Source: Deltaproteobacteria bacterium (GTDB taxonomy: Bacteria > Myxococcota_A > Polyangia > Polyangiales > Polyangiaceae). From it: 64,000 bases of DNA. The translations under genes and the position numbers were made by a program. Of this stretch, positions 8,585 through 16,861 are shown in pieces. The stretch spans positions 62,001 to 126,000 of the forward strand of contig JACRCQ010000028.1 of NCBI GenBank assembly GCA_016218915.1. Reading direction: 5' to 3'. The notes below the pieces were generated by a model. It saw only the letters and a program-made list of their open reading frames with translations. It did no database searches and was not told the DNA's origin. Each line of letters starts with the position of its first letter. The stretch's first letter is position 1.

Positions 8585-8699
8585 CGACTTCTCCCCAACG
8601 ACCACCTGTTGCTCACAAGAGGATACCCTACTGCCTGCCCCAAGGGAAACACTGCTGACAATCGCGCAAGACTCAGGTAGGCTGCTCGTGAGGTACAGG

Positions 8700-10532
8700 A
8701 TGCGAGTCCCCAGCGCGCTATGGGGGTTGTTCGGCGGACTGACGATCGCGGCATGCTCCTCGGACGAGGTGTCGCCAGCAGCTACGCAGCAACCCGTGGA
8801 AGATGCAGCCAGCGAGAGCGACAGCGATGTCGTGACCCTTCCGAAGAAGGTCACCAAGCTCGATCTGGTCCTGATGATCGACAACTCGATGAGCATGGCA
8901 GACAAGCAGGAGATCCTCGCCAAGGCCGTGCCGGATCTCACCCAACGTCTGGTCAACCCGGCTTGCGTGGATACCGATACAGGTCTGCCAGCAGCGCCCC
9001 AGATGCAGCCCGAGAAGTCTCTCGATCCATGTCCGACCGGCACGCGACGGGAGTTCGGCCCGGTGTTCGACATCCACATCGGCGTGATCTCGTCTTCGAT
9101 CGGCGGACACGGCGCTGACACCTGTGCGCCGGGAACGCCAGGGTCCTACACGCCGCGCATGCAAGACAACGCGCATCTGATCTCCCGCACGCCTTCGGAT
9201 CCTGACAAGAGCGTTTCCACCTACCAGAGCAAAGGGTTTCTGGTGTGGGACCCCACGGGAACGCACAAGCCGCAGGGGGAGACGTCGATTCCCGCCATCG
9301 TGGACAACTTCGCAAAGATTGTGGAAGGAGTGGGCCAGGACGGCTGCGGTCTGGAGGCGAGCCTGGAGGCCTGGTACAGGTTCCTGGTCGATCCGGCGCC
9401 CTACCAGACCATGAAGCCGATCTCGTGCGATCCGGTCCATGCGCCGAACGACACGGGCTGCCGCGGTCCGCAGGGCGTGGACAGCGCGCTGCTGGTGCAG
9501 CGCGCCGACTTCCTGCGCGAGGACTCCCTGGTAGCGATCCTGATGCTGACCGACGAGGACGACTGCTCGATCCGCGACGACGAGCCGCAGTACTACATCG
9601 TGGCGCAAGGCTATAGCGGAGCGAATCCGTTCTACATGCCGCGGGGCACATCGGCGTGCGCTACCGACCCGAGCAGCCCGGCGTGCCAGTCGTGCGCGCA
9701 GGCAGGGGCGCAATCGGATCCGACCTGCGCGCTTCCTGCCTACAGCGAGCTCGAAGACCCGCTGAACCTGCGGTGCTTCGATCAGAAGCGTCGGTTCGGG
9801 ATCGACTTCCTCTACCCCCCCTCGCGCTACGTCGAAGGGCTCACGCTGCCGACCCTGTCCGACGGGCGTGTGAATCCGCTGTTCTGCTCGGCGCCGTCCA
9901 AGGATGGCAAGAGCTGCACCAAGGCGCTGCGCGACCCCTCCCAGGTCCTGCTGGCCGGAATCGTGGGAGTCCCCTGGCCGGACATCGCGCTCGACCCCAA
10001 GGATCTCACCCGCGGGTATCTGCCAGGCCCAAGCATTCCTTGGGACGTGATCCTCGGAGATATGGAGCACGGAGTGCTGCCCAAGGATCCGCTGATGATC
10101 CCATCGATCAAGCCTCGCAGCGGAGTGAGCCCGGTCACCAACGAGGCGCTGGCGCCGACCACGGCGTCCAAGCCGACGGCGAACAGCGTCAACGGCCACG
10201 AGTACACCATACCGCTGCGCAACGACCTGCAGTACGCGTGCGTGTTCGAGCTGGCAACGCCGCGGGTCTGCGCACCGGGGGATGACTCGTGCGACTGCCA
10301 GATCCCCGGGGACAACCCGCTGTGCCAGGACGACAAGGGAGCGTATGGGACCACGCAGTACCGGGCCAAGGCCTATCCGGCGCCACGGGTGCTCTCCGTG
10401 ATCAAGGGCATGGAATCCAGGGGGATGCTCGCGTCGATCTGCGCTTCCAATACGACTGACCCCAAGGCCCAGGACTACGGCTACAGCCCTGCGATCCTGT
10501 CCTTCATCGAAGCGATCAGCGCGTCGTTCTGA
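8700..10532 (+). CDS. VWA-like secreted lipoprotein
   Basis: A 610-residue lipoprotein; signal peptide ends at Cys19 (LTIAAC). Residues 51-66 read VTKLDLVLMIDNSMSM, a MIDAS-type DxSxS (Asp61, Ser63, Ser65), and LTDEDDCS near residue 285 fits a later acidic metal-site loop of von Willebrand A folds. Many Cys pairs suggest disulfides. I recall similar proteins as common myxobacterial surface proteins of unknown role. ATG at 8700 is preferred over GTG at 8688 because the lipobox distance is better and AGGT lies upstream. Divergent from the RCC1 lipoprotein, with a short shared promoter region. Confidence 0.7.
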   Translation: MRVPSALWGLFGGLTIAACSSDEVSPAATQQPVEDAASESDSDVVTLPKKVTKLDLVLMIDNSMSMADKQEILAKAVPDLTQRLVNPACVDTDTGLPAAPQMQPEKSLDPCPTGTRREFGPVFDIHIGVISSSIGGHGADTCAPGTPGSYTPRMQDNAHLISRTPSDPDKSVSTYQSKGFLVWDPTGTHKPQGETSIPAIVDNFAKIVEGVGQDGCGLEASLEAWYRFLVDPAPYQTMKPISCDPVHAPNDTGCRGPQGVDSALLVQRADFLREDSLVAILMLTDEDDCSIRDDEPQYYIVAQGYSGANPFYMPRGTSACATDPSSPACQSCAQAGAQSDPTCALPAYSELEDPLNLRCFDQKRRFGIDFLYPPSRYVEGLTLPTLSDGRVNPLFCSAPSKDGKSCTKALRDPSQVLLAGIVGVPWPDIALDPKDLTRGYLPGPSIPWDVILGDMEHGVLPKDPLMIPSIKPRSGVSPVTNEALAPTTASKPTANSVNGHEYTIPLRNDLQYACVFELATPRVCAPGDDSCDCQIPGDNPLCQDDKGAYGTTQYRAKAYPAPRVLSVIKGMESRGMLASICASNTTDPKAQDYGYSPAILSFIEAISASF

Positions 10533-10566
10533 GCCCCGCGCTCGTGCGGCATCGGCGATGCAGCGG

Positions 10567-11349
10567 CTAGACGCCCTCGAACACGGCGATCACGGGCAGG
10601 TGATCCGAGCGCCCTGCTTCGAGGACGCGCGCGTCGATCGGCGAGAGCCTGGTGCTGTAGAACATGTGATCGAGCTTCATCCGCAGGGTGCCGAGCGCGG
10701 TCGGCCATCTCCAGGTGGGGCCGAGCTTGAAGTCCTCGAGCACATCGCGCAAGCCCTGGTCTCGAAGGTGGCGGATCGCAGCGCCGTTCTGCTCGTTGAA
10801 GTCGCCGGCCACGAGCGCGGGAATGCTGGGGTCGAGGGTGGGGGCGTACTGCTCGATCTCGGCCTTGCGATAGTGCCCGGTGGAGAAGTAGCCGCTCACG
10901 TAGCTTCCGCTGTCGCTGACCTGCGGGCGCAGGTGCACCTGGAGGACCTGCACGTCGCCCAAGGGGGCATGCAGCACGACGCGCCAGCCTGGGAACCACC
11001 CGATCGGGCTAGGGATGGACTCCTTGTCATCGAAAGCGAGCTTGGAGAGCACCGCCATTCCGCCAGCGCCAGGGCCATGATGGAACGCCATGTGCGGCCA
11101 GGTGGCAGACAGGCGGTCTCTCAGACATGCCTCCCATTGCGGGGTCGTCTCCTGCAAGAAGACAGCGTCAGCGCCGCTCTTCTCGATCGCCTCCGTGGTG
11201 GGCTCGTCGCACGCGATTCCATAGTTCACGTTGTAGGTCATCACCGTGAGGTGAGGCTTGCCCGGAGTGGGAGCGCGGGGCTGCAGGTGGCCTGCGCTGC
11301 ACGCACCCAGGCCTGCGCAAGCGAGCGCGACAAGCAGATGGGATCTCAT
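10567..11349 (-). CDS. Endonuclease/exonuclease/phosphatase-family lipoprotein
   Basis: A 260-residue lipoprotein (lipobox GLGAC, Cys17) with the EEP metallohydrolase fold: MTYNVNYG (Asn), VFLQETTP (catalytic Glu), VHLRPQ, VAGDFNEQNG (Asp and Asn) and a C-terminal SDHLPVIAVF (His). All metal and catalytic signatures are present. Family members cleave nucleic acids or phosphate esters; an extracellular DNase or a phosphodiesterase are both possible. It converges on the VWA-like gene. Confidence 0.85.
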   Translation of the reverse strand: MRSHLLVALACAGLGACSAGHLQPRAPTPGKPHLTVMTYNVNYGIACDEPTTEAIEKSGADAVFLQETTPQWEACLRDRLSATWPHMAFHHGPGAGGMAVLSKLAFDDKESIPSPIGWFPGWRVVLHAPLGDVQVLQVHLRPQVSDSGSYVSGYFSTGHYRKAEIEQYAPTLDPSIPALVAGDFNEQNGAAIRHLRDQGLRDVLEDFKLGPTWRWPTALGTLRMKLDHMFYSTRLSPIDARVLEAGRSDHLPVIAVFEGV

Positions 11350-11530
11350 CCCAAATTCCTACGTAACCCTGCGGAAGGAAATTCCCTGCGAGCGCGGCAC
11401 GCCGGGCGAGCACGGCCAGGGGGCGGCACGCTAGGTGGAGGCCAGGTTCCGGTGGACTTCGGGATTCAGTCCTCTGGCGGTTCGTGCTAGCGTTTCCGGA
11501 ATCGGAGTCGTTGAAACCAAAGGGAAGACC

Positions 11531-12118
11531 ATGCGGATCAATCTTCAGAAGCTTGCGGCCATGATGAGCACGGCCGCCCTGGTTGCGTTCGTAGCGTGCA
11601 GCAGCGACAGCGGCGGCGGCGCCGCCGGTGGTTGCTCCTACATCTGCGGCTGCGCTTGCAAGGGCCAGACGACGCAGGAATGCTCCAACGCATGCACCAC
11701 GGACTGCTCGAAGACCTCGGCCAGTTGCCAGAAGTGCGTCGCCGCCGTGAAGTGCGAGGATCTTGTGGGCATCATGGCACCACCGGCCTCGTGCCAGGCG
11801 GATTGCTCGGGCGGCACCGGCGGCACCGGCGGTGGCGGCGTGGGCGGCGGCGGCGGCAGCGGTGGCGGCACGGGCGGTGGCGGCGGCGGGGACGCGGTCG
11901 CGAAGTGCAATGCCCTGGTGGACAAGCTCTGCACCTGGGGAGAGAAGTGCGGCCAGGGCCCCAAGGCGTCCTGCATCGCATCCGCCGGACAGCAGCTGAA
12001 CTGCTCTGCGGCGAAGACAGTCGGCGCATCGTATGACCAGTGCGTCAGCGAGCTGGACAGCCTGCCCTGCACAGCCACCGGCCTGCCCACCGCCTGCAAC
12101 GGCGTCATCGGGATCTGA
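11531..12118 (+). CDS. Cys-rich lipoprotein with Gly-rich linker, function unknown
   Basis: 195 residues. Signal peptide with lipobox FVAC (near residue 23), then a Cys-rich module of about 60 residues (CSYICGCACKGQT, SCQKCVAAVKC), a Gly/Thr linker of about 30 residues, then a second Cys-containing module (KCNALVDKLCTWGEKCG). I do not recognise either module. The architecture is the typical two-module surface lipoprotein of Polyangia. The ATG at 11531 gives the signal peptide directly; AGGGAAGA precedes it. Confidence 0.65.
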   Translation: MRINLQKLAAMMSTAALVAFVACSSDSGGGAAGGCSYICGCACKGQTTQECSNACTTDCSKTSASCQKCVAAVKCEDLVGIMAPPASCQADCSGGTGGTGGGGVGGGGGSGGGTGGGGGGDAVAKCNALVDKLCTWGEKCGQGPKASCIASAGQQLNCSAAKTVGASYDQCVSELDSLPCTATGLPTACNGVIGI

Positions 12119-12175
12119 TAGCACACCGCGATTCTCACCTCGCCAGCACGCAGGTCCTGCGGACCGGTGGGGTCC

Positions 12176-13528
12176 TCACACTCGATTCGCTCGCTTCGGG
12201 GCCCGCAGCATCCAGAACCAGCTCCTGATACGATCTCGCAGCGCGAGCGGCTCACCCCCGCGTTCGATGTCCGACTCGAATCGCAGCGGCTCACGCGCCT
12301 TGCGCCATTCATCAGGCGGCGGCGCGTTCGACCCCACCACGCCCCCTGCTATTGCACAGTTGGTGTCGATGTCGCCCAGCCCTTCGATGGTCGACCAGAT
12401 CGCATGGGAATAGTCGTCGAGATGCCGCTGGGCACACCACAGCGCGAACGGCACCGTATCCGATGCAAGGAGTCCTGAGCCGTTGCCAAGCACGCGTGCG
12501 GCATCCCTGGGCGATGTGCTGGCATCCAGCTGCCGTGCCTTGCCCAGGCCTGCGCGGGTGGCCCCAGGCGGACAGAGCATCTCCGCGAGATCGAGCAGGG
12601 TCATCCAGGCCACGGACGAAGGGCAGTAGCGTTTGCGGCAGGCATACGCAGCGCCCACCGCAGCGGCTACGGCTCCGGCTTGCCCTTCGAGGTGGCAATG
12701 GGTGACGCGTGCGGAGGTGCGCGCCTCGCGGATCACGGCCAGGAGATCATCCGCGAAGTAAGCGCCCAGAGGTGCGACTCTCATAGCGCCACCGTTCCCC
12801 ATGGAGCCCTGTCCGCCGAACAACGACGACGAGGCTTCTGTCCACGGAATGCCTCGACGTAGCATCTGCAGCACGCGATGAGCGCCCGGGCCGTATCCTC
12901 GATCGGGATCGACCATATAGCGCCTCACGAAGGCTCTCCCCAAAGCAACGGGAGAGACGTGCCCGGACTCGGCGAGAACCTCCGTGATCGCAATGGCCAT
13001 CTCCGTGTCGTCTGTGAAACGCCATGGAGGCCGAGGCAGTGTGCGATCGAGCGCGCGCTGTCGAGCATCGACATCGTCGTCCAGGAAGCACTCCCCGAGC
13101 GCGTCCCCGACCGACAGCCCGTCCAGTGCGGCCAGTGCGCGGACCATGGCAGGGGCCCCGATTGGCGCTGGAGTCAGAAGCAGCTCCAGGAGCCGGGGTA
13201 TTCGACGGAACTCGAGCTTCCCGCACGACACATCTGCGCCTTCGGCGACAAGGGCCGCGTTGCCTTCCTCCTTTGCGGAGATAGCCACGACGAGGCCGCC
13301 GAACTCACGGTCCCTCAGCGCTCGCACGACCTCGGTGCCATCTCCGTCCTCGAGGTCATGGTCGACCAGCGCAGCATCGAAGGTCCTGCTTCCTTCAATT
13401 AGGCTCTTCGCGCGCGTGATGCTGGGCACGACATCGACGTGGTGAGACGACAGGAACAGCTCGATCACCGAGTCGGCGAACACCGCGTGATCTTCGACCA
13501 TGAGAATGCGCACCGGGCATGAACCCAT
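12176..13528 (-). CDS. Receiver domain fused to ADP-ribosylglycohydrolase
   Basis: A 450-residue fusion. Residues 6-118 form a CheY-like receiver: acidic pair Glu12/Asp13 (MVEDH), phosphoacceptor Asp56 (LVDHDLEDGDG), Ser in AISAKE and Lys in CGKLEF. Residues about 125-430 form an ADP-ribosylglycohydrolase (DraG/ARH-like): LDGLSVGDALGE, FTDDTEMAIAI, GSMGNGGAMRVAPLG, THCHLEGQAGA and GDIDTNCAIAGGVVG, so both metal-binding sites (TDDT and DIDT) are present. Phosphorylation may therefore control removal of ADP-ribose from a target. No kinase is adjacent. The start is uncertain: ATG 13528 is used, ATG 13561 is possible. Confidence 0.85.
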   Translation of the reverse strand: MGSCPVRILMVEDHAVFADSVIELFLSSHHVDVVPSITRAKSLIEGSRTFDAALVDHDLEDGDGTEVVRALRDREFGGLVVAISAKEEGNAALVAEGADVSCGKLEFRRIPRLLELLLTPAPIGAPAMVRALAALDGLSVGDALGECFLDDDVDARQRALDRTLPRPPWRFTDDTEMAIAITEVLAESGHVSPVALGRAFVRRYMVDPDRGYGPGAHRVLQMLRRGIPWTEASSSLFGGQGSMGNGGAMRVAPLGAYFADDLLAVIREARTSARVTHCHLEGQAGAVAAAVGAAYACRKRYCPSSVAWMTLLDLAEMLCPPGATRAGLGKARQLDASTSPRDAARVLGNGSGLLASDTVPFALWCAQRHLDDYSHAIWSTIEGLGDIDTNCAIAGGVVGSNAPPPDEWRKAREPLRFESDIERGGEPLALRDRIRSWFWMLRAPKRANRV

Positions 13529-13608
13529 GGGAGGCGCAGAAGATTCCACTGGACGGTGCATCCCTGGGCGCTGTTGTGTCCTGGCGCCTGATTCGCTAGA
13601 AACCGGGG

Positions 13609-14421
13609 ATGTCCCAGAACCTTCCTCCCCTCCCCCCGGCCGATGCGCCTGCGCTCTTCGTGCGCGGGCCCGCAGGCCAGGTCGGTCCAATGACGGGCCA
13701 GCAGCTGCTCCAGCAGATCGTGCAGGGGGCTCTGCCGGAGACGTGCGCGATCTGGTATCAGGGAATGCCGGATTGGATTCCAGCAGTGCAGCATCCGGGG
13801 ATTGGCCCGCTTCTGGCGCAGCACAGGCCCCCGGCGGCGGATCCGTATGCGGCGGCGCGCGCGGTCGACGACGAGCGAGATCGGGTGTTTGGATCTCTCG
13901 TCAAGGCGAGCTGGGATTGGTACAACCAGAACGTCTTCGCGTCGCAGATTGACGAGGTCCTGCTGGGAGCGATCATCACCTGCACGCTGGACAACGGCTT
14001 CTCGCTCATCGATCTCACGAGCGACGGTGGGTTTCATTTCCTGCGTTTCGAGAATCTGCAGACCAAGGCGCGCATCGTGGTGCAGCTCAAGCACCTGACC
14101 AGCGGGCTCATGGCCTCGAAGGTCCTGGGACAGCGAGCGAGCGTGGTGATCGGCTATGGCGAGCGCGTGCAGGACTTCCAGCGGATCTGGCAGGCGCTCA
14201 AGGCCGAGTTCAAGAGCGGGTACATCCAGTCCCCCGAGCCGGGCACCATCTCCGTGGATGCGGACGTAGCCTCCGGCTACGTGTACGTGCAGGTCGATCT
14301 GTACTGGAACATCGAAGACTACGTGAAGGAAGACTACAACATCGAGTACGGGCTCTTGACCACGCACATTGCGGCGACGGTCCATGCGCTGGGCAAGTAT
14401 CTGCGGGGACGCCTCGGCTGA
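13609..14421 (+). CDS. GYF-domain protein of unknown function
   Basis: A 270-residue protein. Residues 16-66 fit a GYF_2 domain: ALFVRGPAGQVGPMTGQQLLQQIVQGALPETCAIWYQGMPDWIPA, the kind found in bacterial proteins with a binding role. The rest (about 80-270) is a globular domain I cannot name, ending VYVQVDLYWNIEDYVKEDYN and a helical tail. No signal peptide, so probably cytoplasmic. It is followed 15 bp later by a gene whose C-terminus looks similar, suggesting a paired system. It is divergent from the receiver/ADP-ribosylglycohydrolase gene, with about 80 bp between. Confidence 0.65.
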   Translation: MSQNLPPLPPADAPALFVRGPAGQVGPMTGQQLLQQIVQGALPETCAIWYQGMPDWIPAVQHPGIGPLLAQHRPPAADPYAAARAVDDERDRVFGSLVKASWDWYNQNVFASQIDEVLLGAIITCTLDNGFSLIDLTSDGGFHFLRFENLQTKARIVVQLKHLTSGLMASKVLGQRASVVIGYGERVQDFQRIWQALKAEFKSGYIQSPEPGTISVDADVASGYVYVQVDLYWNIEDYVKEDYNIEYGLLTTHIAATVHALGKYLRGRLG

Positions 14422-14436
14422 GGGAGGTTGAAAGAG

Positions 14437-14967
14437 ATGCTGGGACTGCTCAACAAGTTCAACCACAAGGCCGAGCTGAGGGAATCGAAGGACGAGATCC
14501 TGATCGGCGAAGTGGTGCGCGCCATGGCGCGACAGGGAGCGATCGCGGTCTCCTTCCTCGCGAATGACGACTTTCAGCGGGTGAAGTTCAAGCTCCAGAA
14601 GGACCCTGTGGTGAGCTACGTGTACATCACGCTGGACCGCAAGACCGGAACGGGAATGGTGGGCGCGGCCCTGTTCGGCTCCAAGGCCACGCTCACCGTC
14701 TCGGCAGAAACGAAAAACTACCTGTCAGACCCCGACGATCTGATCGCGATGTACCGAACCGACCTGGCCAACCTGTTCAGGATGCCAGTCCTGGGTGGGA
14801 TCAAGCTCAATCACGAGCTGAACAGCATCTTTGCCACGACGACGCTGATCATCGACATCGACACCTACGTGATGAAGGGGGATCCGGGCGTACAGGCGCT
14901 CATGGGGCACTTGCACCGCACGATCCACGAGCTTCGCGAGAAGCTGAGGCCCTACAAGAAGGGGTGA
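14437..14967 (+). CDS. Conserved-looking partner of the GYF protein, unknown
   Basis: A 176-residue protein with no named domain. ATG 14437 is chosen because AGGGAGG (14421-14427) sits 9 bases upstream; a TTG at 14428 would abut that site. The protein alternates strands and helices and ends TTLIIDIDTYVMKGDPG followed by a helix HRTIHELREKLRPYKKG. The same strand-loop-helix order ends the preceding GYF protein (VQVDLYWNIEDYVKEDYN, then a long helix), so the two may share a duplicated domain. No signal peptide. Confidence 0.6.
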   Translation: MLGLLNKFNHKAELRESKDEILIGEVVRAMARQGAIAVSFLANDDFQRVKFKLQKDPVVSYVYITLDRKTGTGMVGAALFGSKATLTVSAETKNYLSDPDDLIAMYRTDLANLFRMPVLGGIKLNHELNSIFATTTLIIDIDTYVMKGDPGVQALMGHLHRTIHELREKLRPYKKG

Positions 14968-15004
14968 GCCCGTTTGCCCGCCGCTCCGTCGGCGTCCCGA
15001 TCCT

Positions 15005-16738
15005 TCAATCCAATCCGTCCGTGTGCACGTAGTCGAACCACACCAGATCGTCGATCTCCGGCCTACCTGTGGGCACGTTCCAGTGAGGCTCCTCGCGCAG
15101 CCACCGCGCGGCGAGATCCGAGGCCATGCGCTCAGCCTCAGCAAAGTAGCGTGCCCGCTCGCATGCCAGCTGCGCCTCGCGCAACGGCGCCTCGAAGTCC
15201 CCTGCAGAAAAGCTCTGCGCTGCTTCGTCCAGCGCGTCCACCGTCAGCTCGATCGGGGGAACGTCCGGCACCGGCTTGTCGATGTGGCGCCATACGCCGT
15301 CGCGCCAGCCCAGCCTGTACGCCGGCACGAAGTCGCGCCCGTGATCTGCCACGAACTCGATCGCACGCAGCACGAACTCCACGTCCGCTTCGGACGCGTA
15401 GTAGGGCAGGGAGATGCGCACCCAGCCTGGCTTGACGCCGAGCATGCCAGCGGCGATCTGCGCGCGGTACTGCTCGGATCTCGTTCGATCGATGCCGAGC
15501 AGACGGTGCCCGTAGGGGCCTGCACACGCGCACCCCGCCCGGTTCTGGATGCCGAACAGGTGATCGAGCAGAGCGCTGGCGATGTCGTGGTGCAGGCGAT
15601 CGATGTTGAGGCTCAGGATGGCGAGACGCGGCAGGTGAATGGGTCCGAGCACGCGTATGCGCGGATGACGCGACAGCCGCTCCAGCGACTTGCGCGACAG
15701 CTCCAGCTCGTGGTCGCGCAGCTCCGTGGCGCTCATCATCTCCTTGACCACGAACGCCACGCCCACGCGGATGTCGCCCATGATCGCGGGAGTACCGCCT
15801 TCCTCGCGCTCGTCGAGCCTGCGCACGTAGTCGACCGAGGAGCGATCGTAGCCCGACACGTAGTCCACCGTGCCTCCGCCCGGACGCTCCGGCGTGGCCG
15901 TACGAAACACGCCGCGATTGGCCACGAGCAGCCCTGACGCCTGGGGTCCGCCGATGAACTTGTGCATCGACAGGAACAGCGCGTCGATGCGCTCGAGCGG
16001 GTCGGACGGGTGCATGTCGATCGGCACGTACGGCCCGGCGGCTGCGTAGTCGAAGAAGGCCCACCAGCCGTGCTCGTGCAGGATGCGCGCGATCGCGGGA
16101 ACATCGGACAGAAGCCCGGTCACGTTCGAGCCTGCGGAGAAGCTGCCGATGCGAAGGGGACGATCCTTGTGGGCCGCGACCTTGCGCCGGAGATCCTCCA
16201 GGTCGATGCTGCCGTTCGGGTCAAGATCGACTTCGATCACGTCCGCGATCGACTCGAGCCAAGGGAGCTCGTTGGAGTGGTGCTCGTAAGGGCCCACGAG
16301 CACGATCGGGCGCTGGTCCGGGGGAATCTGCTTGGCAAAGCCGAACTGGCGATCGAGCGGCTCGCAGATGCGGATTCCAAGCAGCCCCACCAGCTTGTTG
16401 ACCGCGGATGTCGCGCCAGAGCCCACGAAGATGACTTCGTCTTCCGGGCCTGCGTTCACCGCACGGCGTACGACCTTGCGGGCTTCCTCTCGAAGCTCGG
16501 TCATGATGCGACCGGTCGAAGAGATGGCAGTGTGCGTGTTGGCGTAGAACGGGCTGACCCGGCGCATCCAGGCTTCGACGAAGTGGAGGCTGCGACCGGT
16601 GGCAGTCAGATCGGCGTAGAACAGGAGGCGACGTCCGAACGGGGTCTCGATCGAGGCGCGTCGGCCCACCTCGTTCATGCGAAGGAAAGCGGTGGCCTGC
16701 TCAAAAGTTCTCATGCTCTGGGCGTGGTGTTCGCCCAT
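15005..16738 (-). CDS. Class V aminotransferase, cysteine desulfurase-like
   Basis: A 577-residue PLP enzyme. SGATSAVNKLVGLLG near residue 110, GPYEHHSNELPW, the PLP-Asp region AFFDYAAAGPYVPIDMHP and the Schiff-base lysine in LSMHKFIGGPQASGLLV are all present. NRAGCACAGPYGHRLLG lies where cysteine desulfurases carry the catalytic Cys. About 150 residues follow the usual fold and contain a helical C-terminal extension. It could act as a desulfurase or a related lyase. The ATG at 16738 is used; MRTFEQ at 16714 is an alternative. It stands alone, with no suf or isc genes nearby. Confidence 0.85.
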   Translation of the reverse strand: MGEHHAQSMRTFEQATAFLRMNEVGRRASIETPFGRRLLFYADLTATGRSLHFVEAWMRRVSPFYANTHTAISSTGRIMTELREEARKVVRRAVNAGPEDEVIFVGSGATSAVNKLVGLLGIRICEPLDRQFGFAKQIPPDQRPIVLVGPYEHHSNELPWLESIADVIEVDLDPNGSIDLEDLRRKVAAHKDRPLRIGSFSAGSNVTGLLSDVPAIARILHEHGWWAFFDYAAAGPYVPIDMHPSDPLERIDALFLSMHKFIGGPQASGLLVANRGVFRTATPERPGGGTVDYVSGYDRSSVDYVRRLDEREEGGTPAIMGDIRVGVAFVVKEMMSATELRDHELELSRKSLERLSRHPRIRVLGPIHLPRLAILSLNIDRLHHDIASALLDHLFGIQNRAGCACAGPYGHRLLGIDRTRSEQYRAQIAAGMLGVKPGWVRISLPYYASEADVEFVLRAIEFVADHGRDFVPAYRLGWRDGVWRHIDKPVPDVPPIELTVDALDEAAQSFSAGDFEAPLREAQLACERARYFAEAERMASDLAARWLREEPHWNVPTGRPEIDDLVWFDYVHTDGLD

Positions 16739-16861
16739 TCCGCGAGCGGCCGCAAGGGAGCTCAGGGCTCTGCCGGATCCTCGGCCGACGGATGGGCTGT
16801 GCCGTCCTTGTGACGCCCCCCTTTTTTTCCTTTGATCGGCGGCTGGAACTGATCGTGACGC

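Noticed and set aside
8718..10199. Minus-strand open frame of 493 codons opposite the VWA-like lipoprotein
   Set aside because: Antisense to a gene with a signal peptide and MIDAS motif; composition is that of a shadow frame.
13465..14466. Minus-strand open frame spanning the GYF gene
   Set aside because: It crosses the divergent start region and lies antisense to a gene with a GYF domain; no motif.
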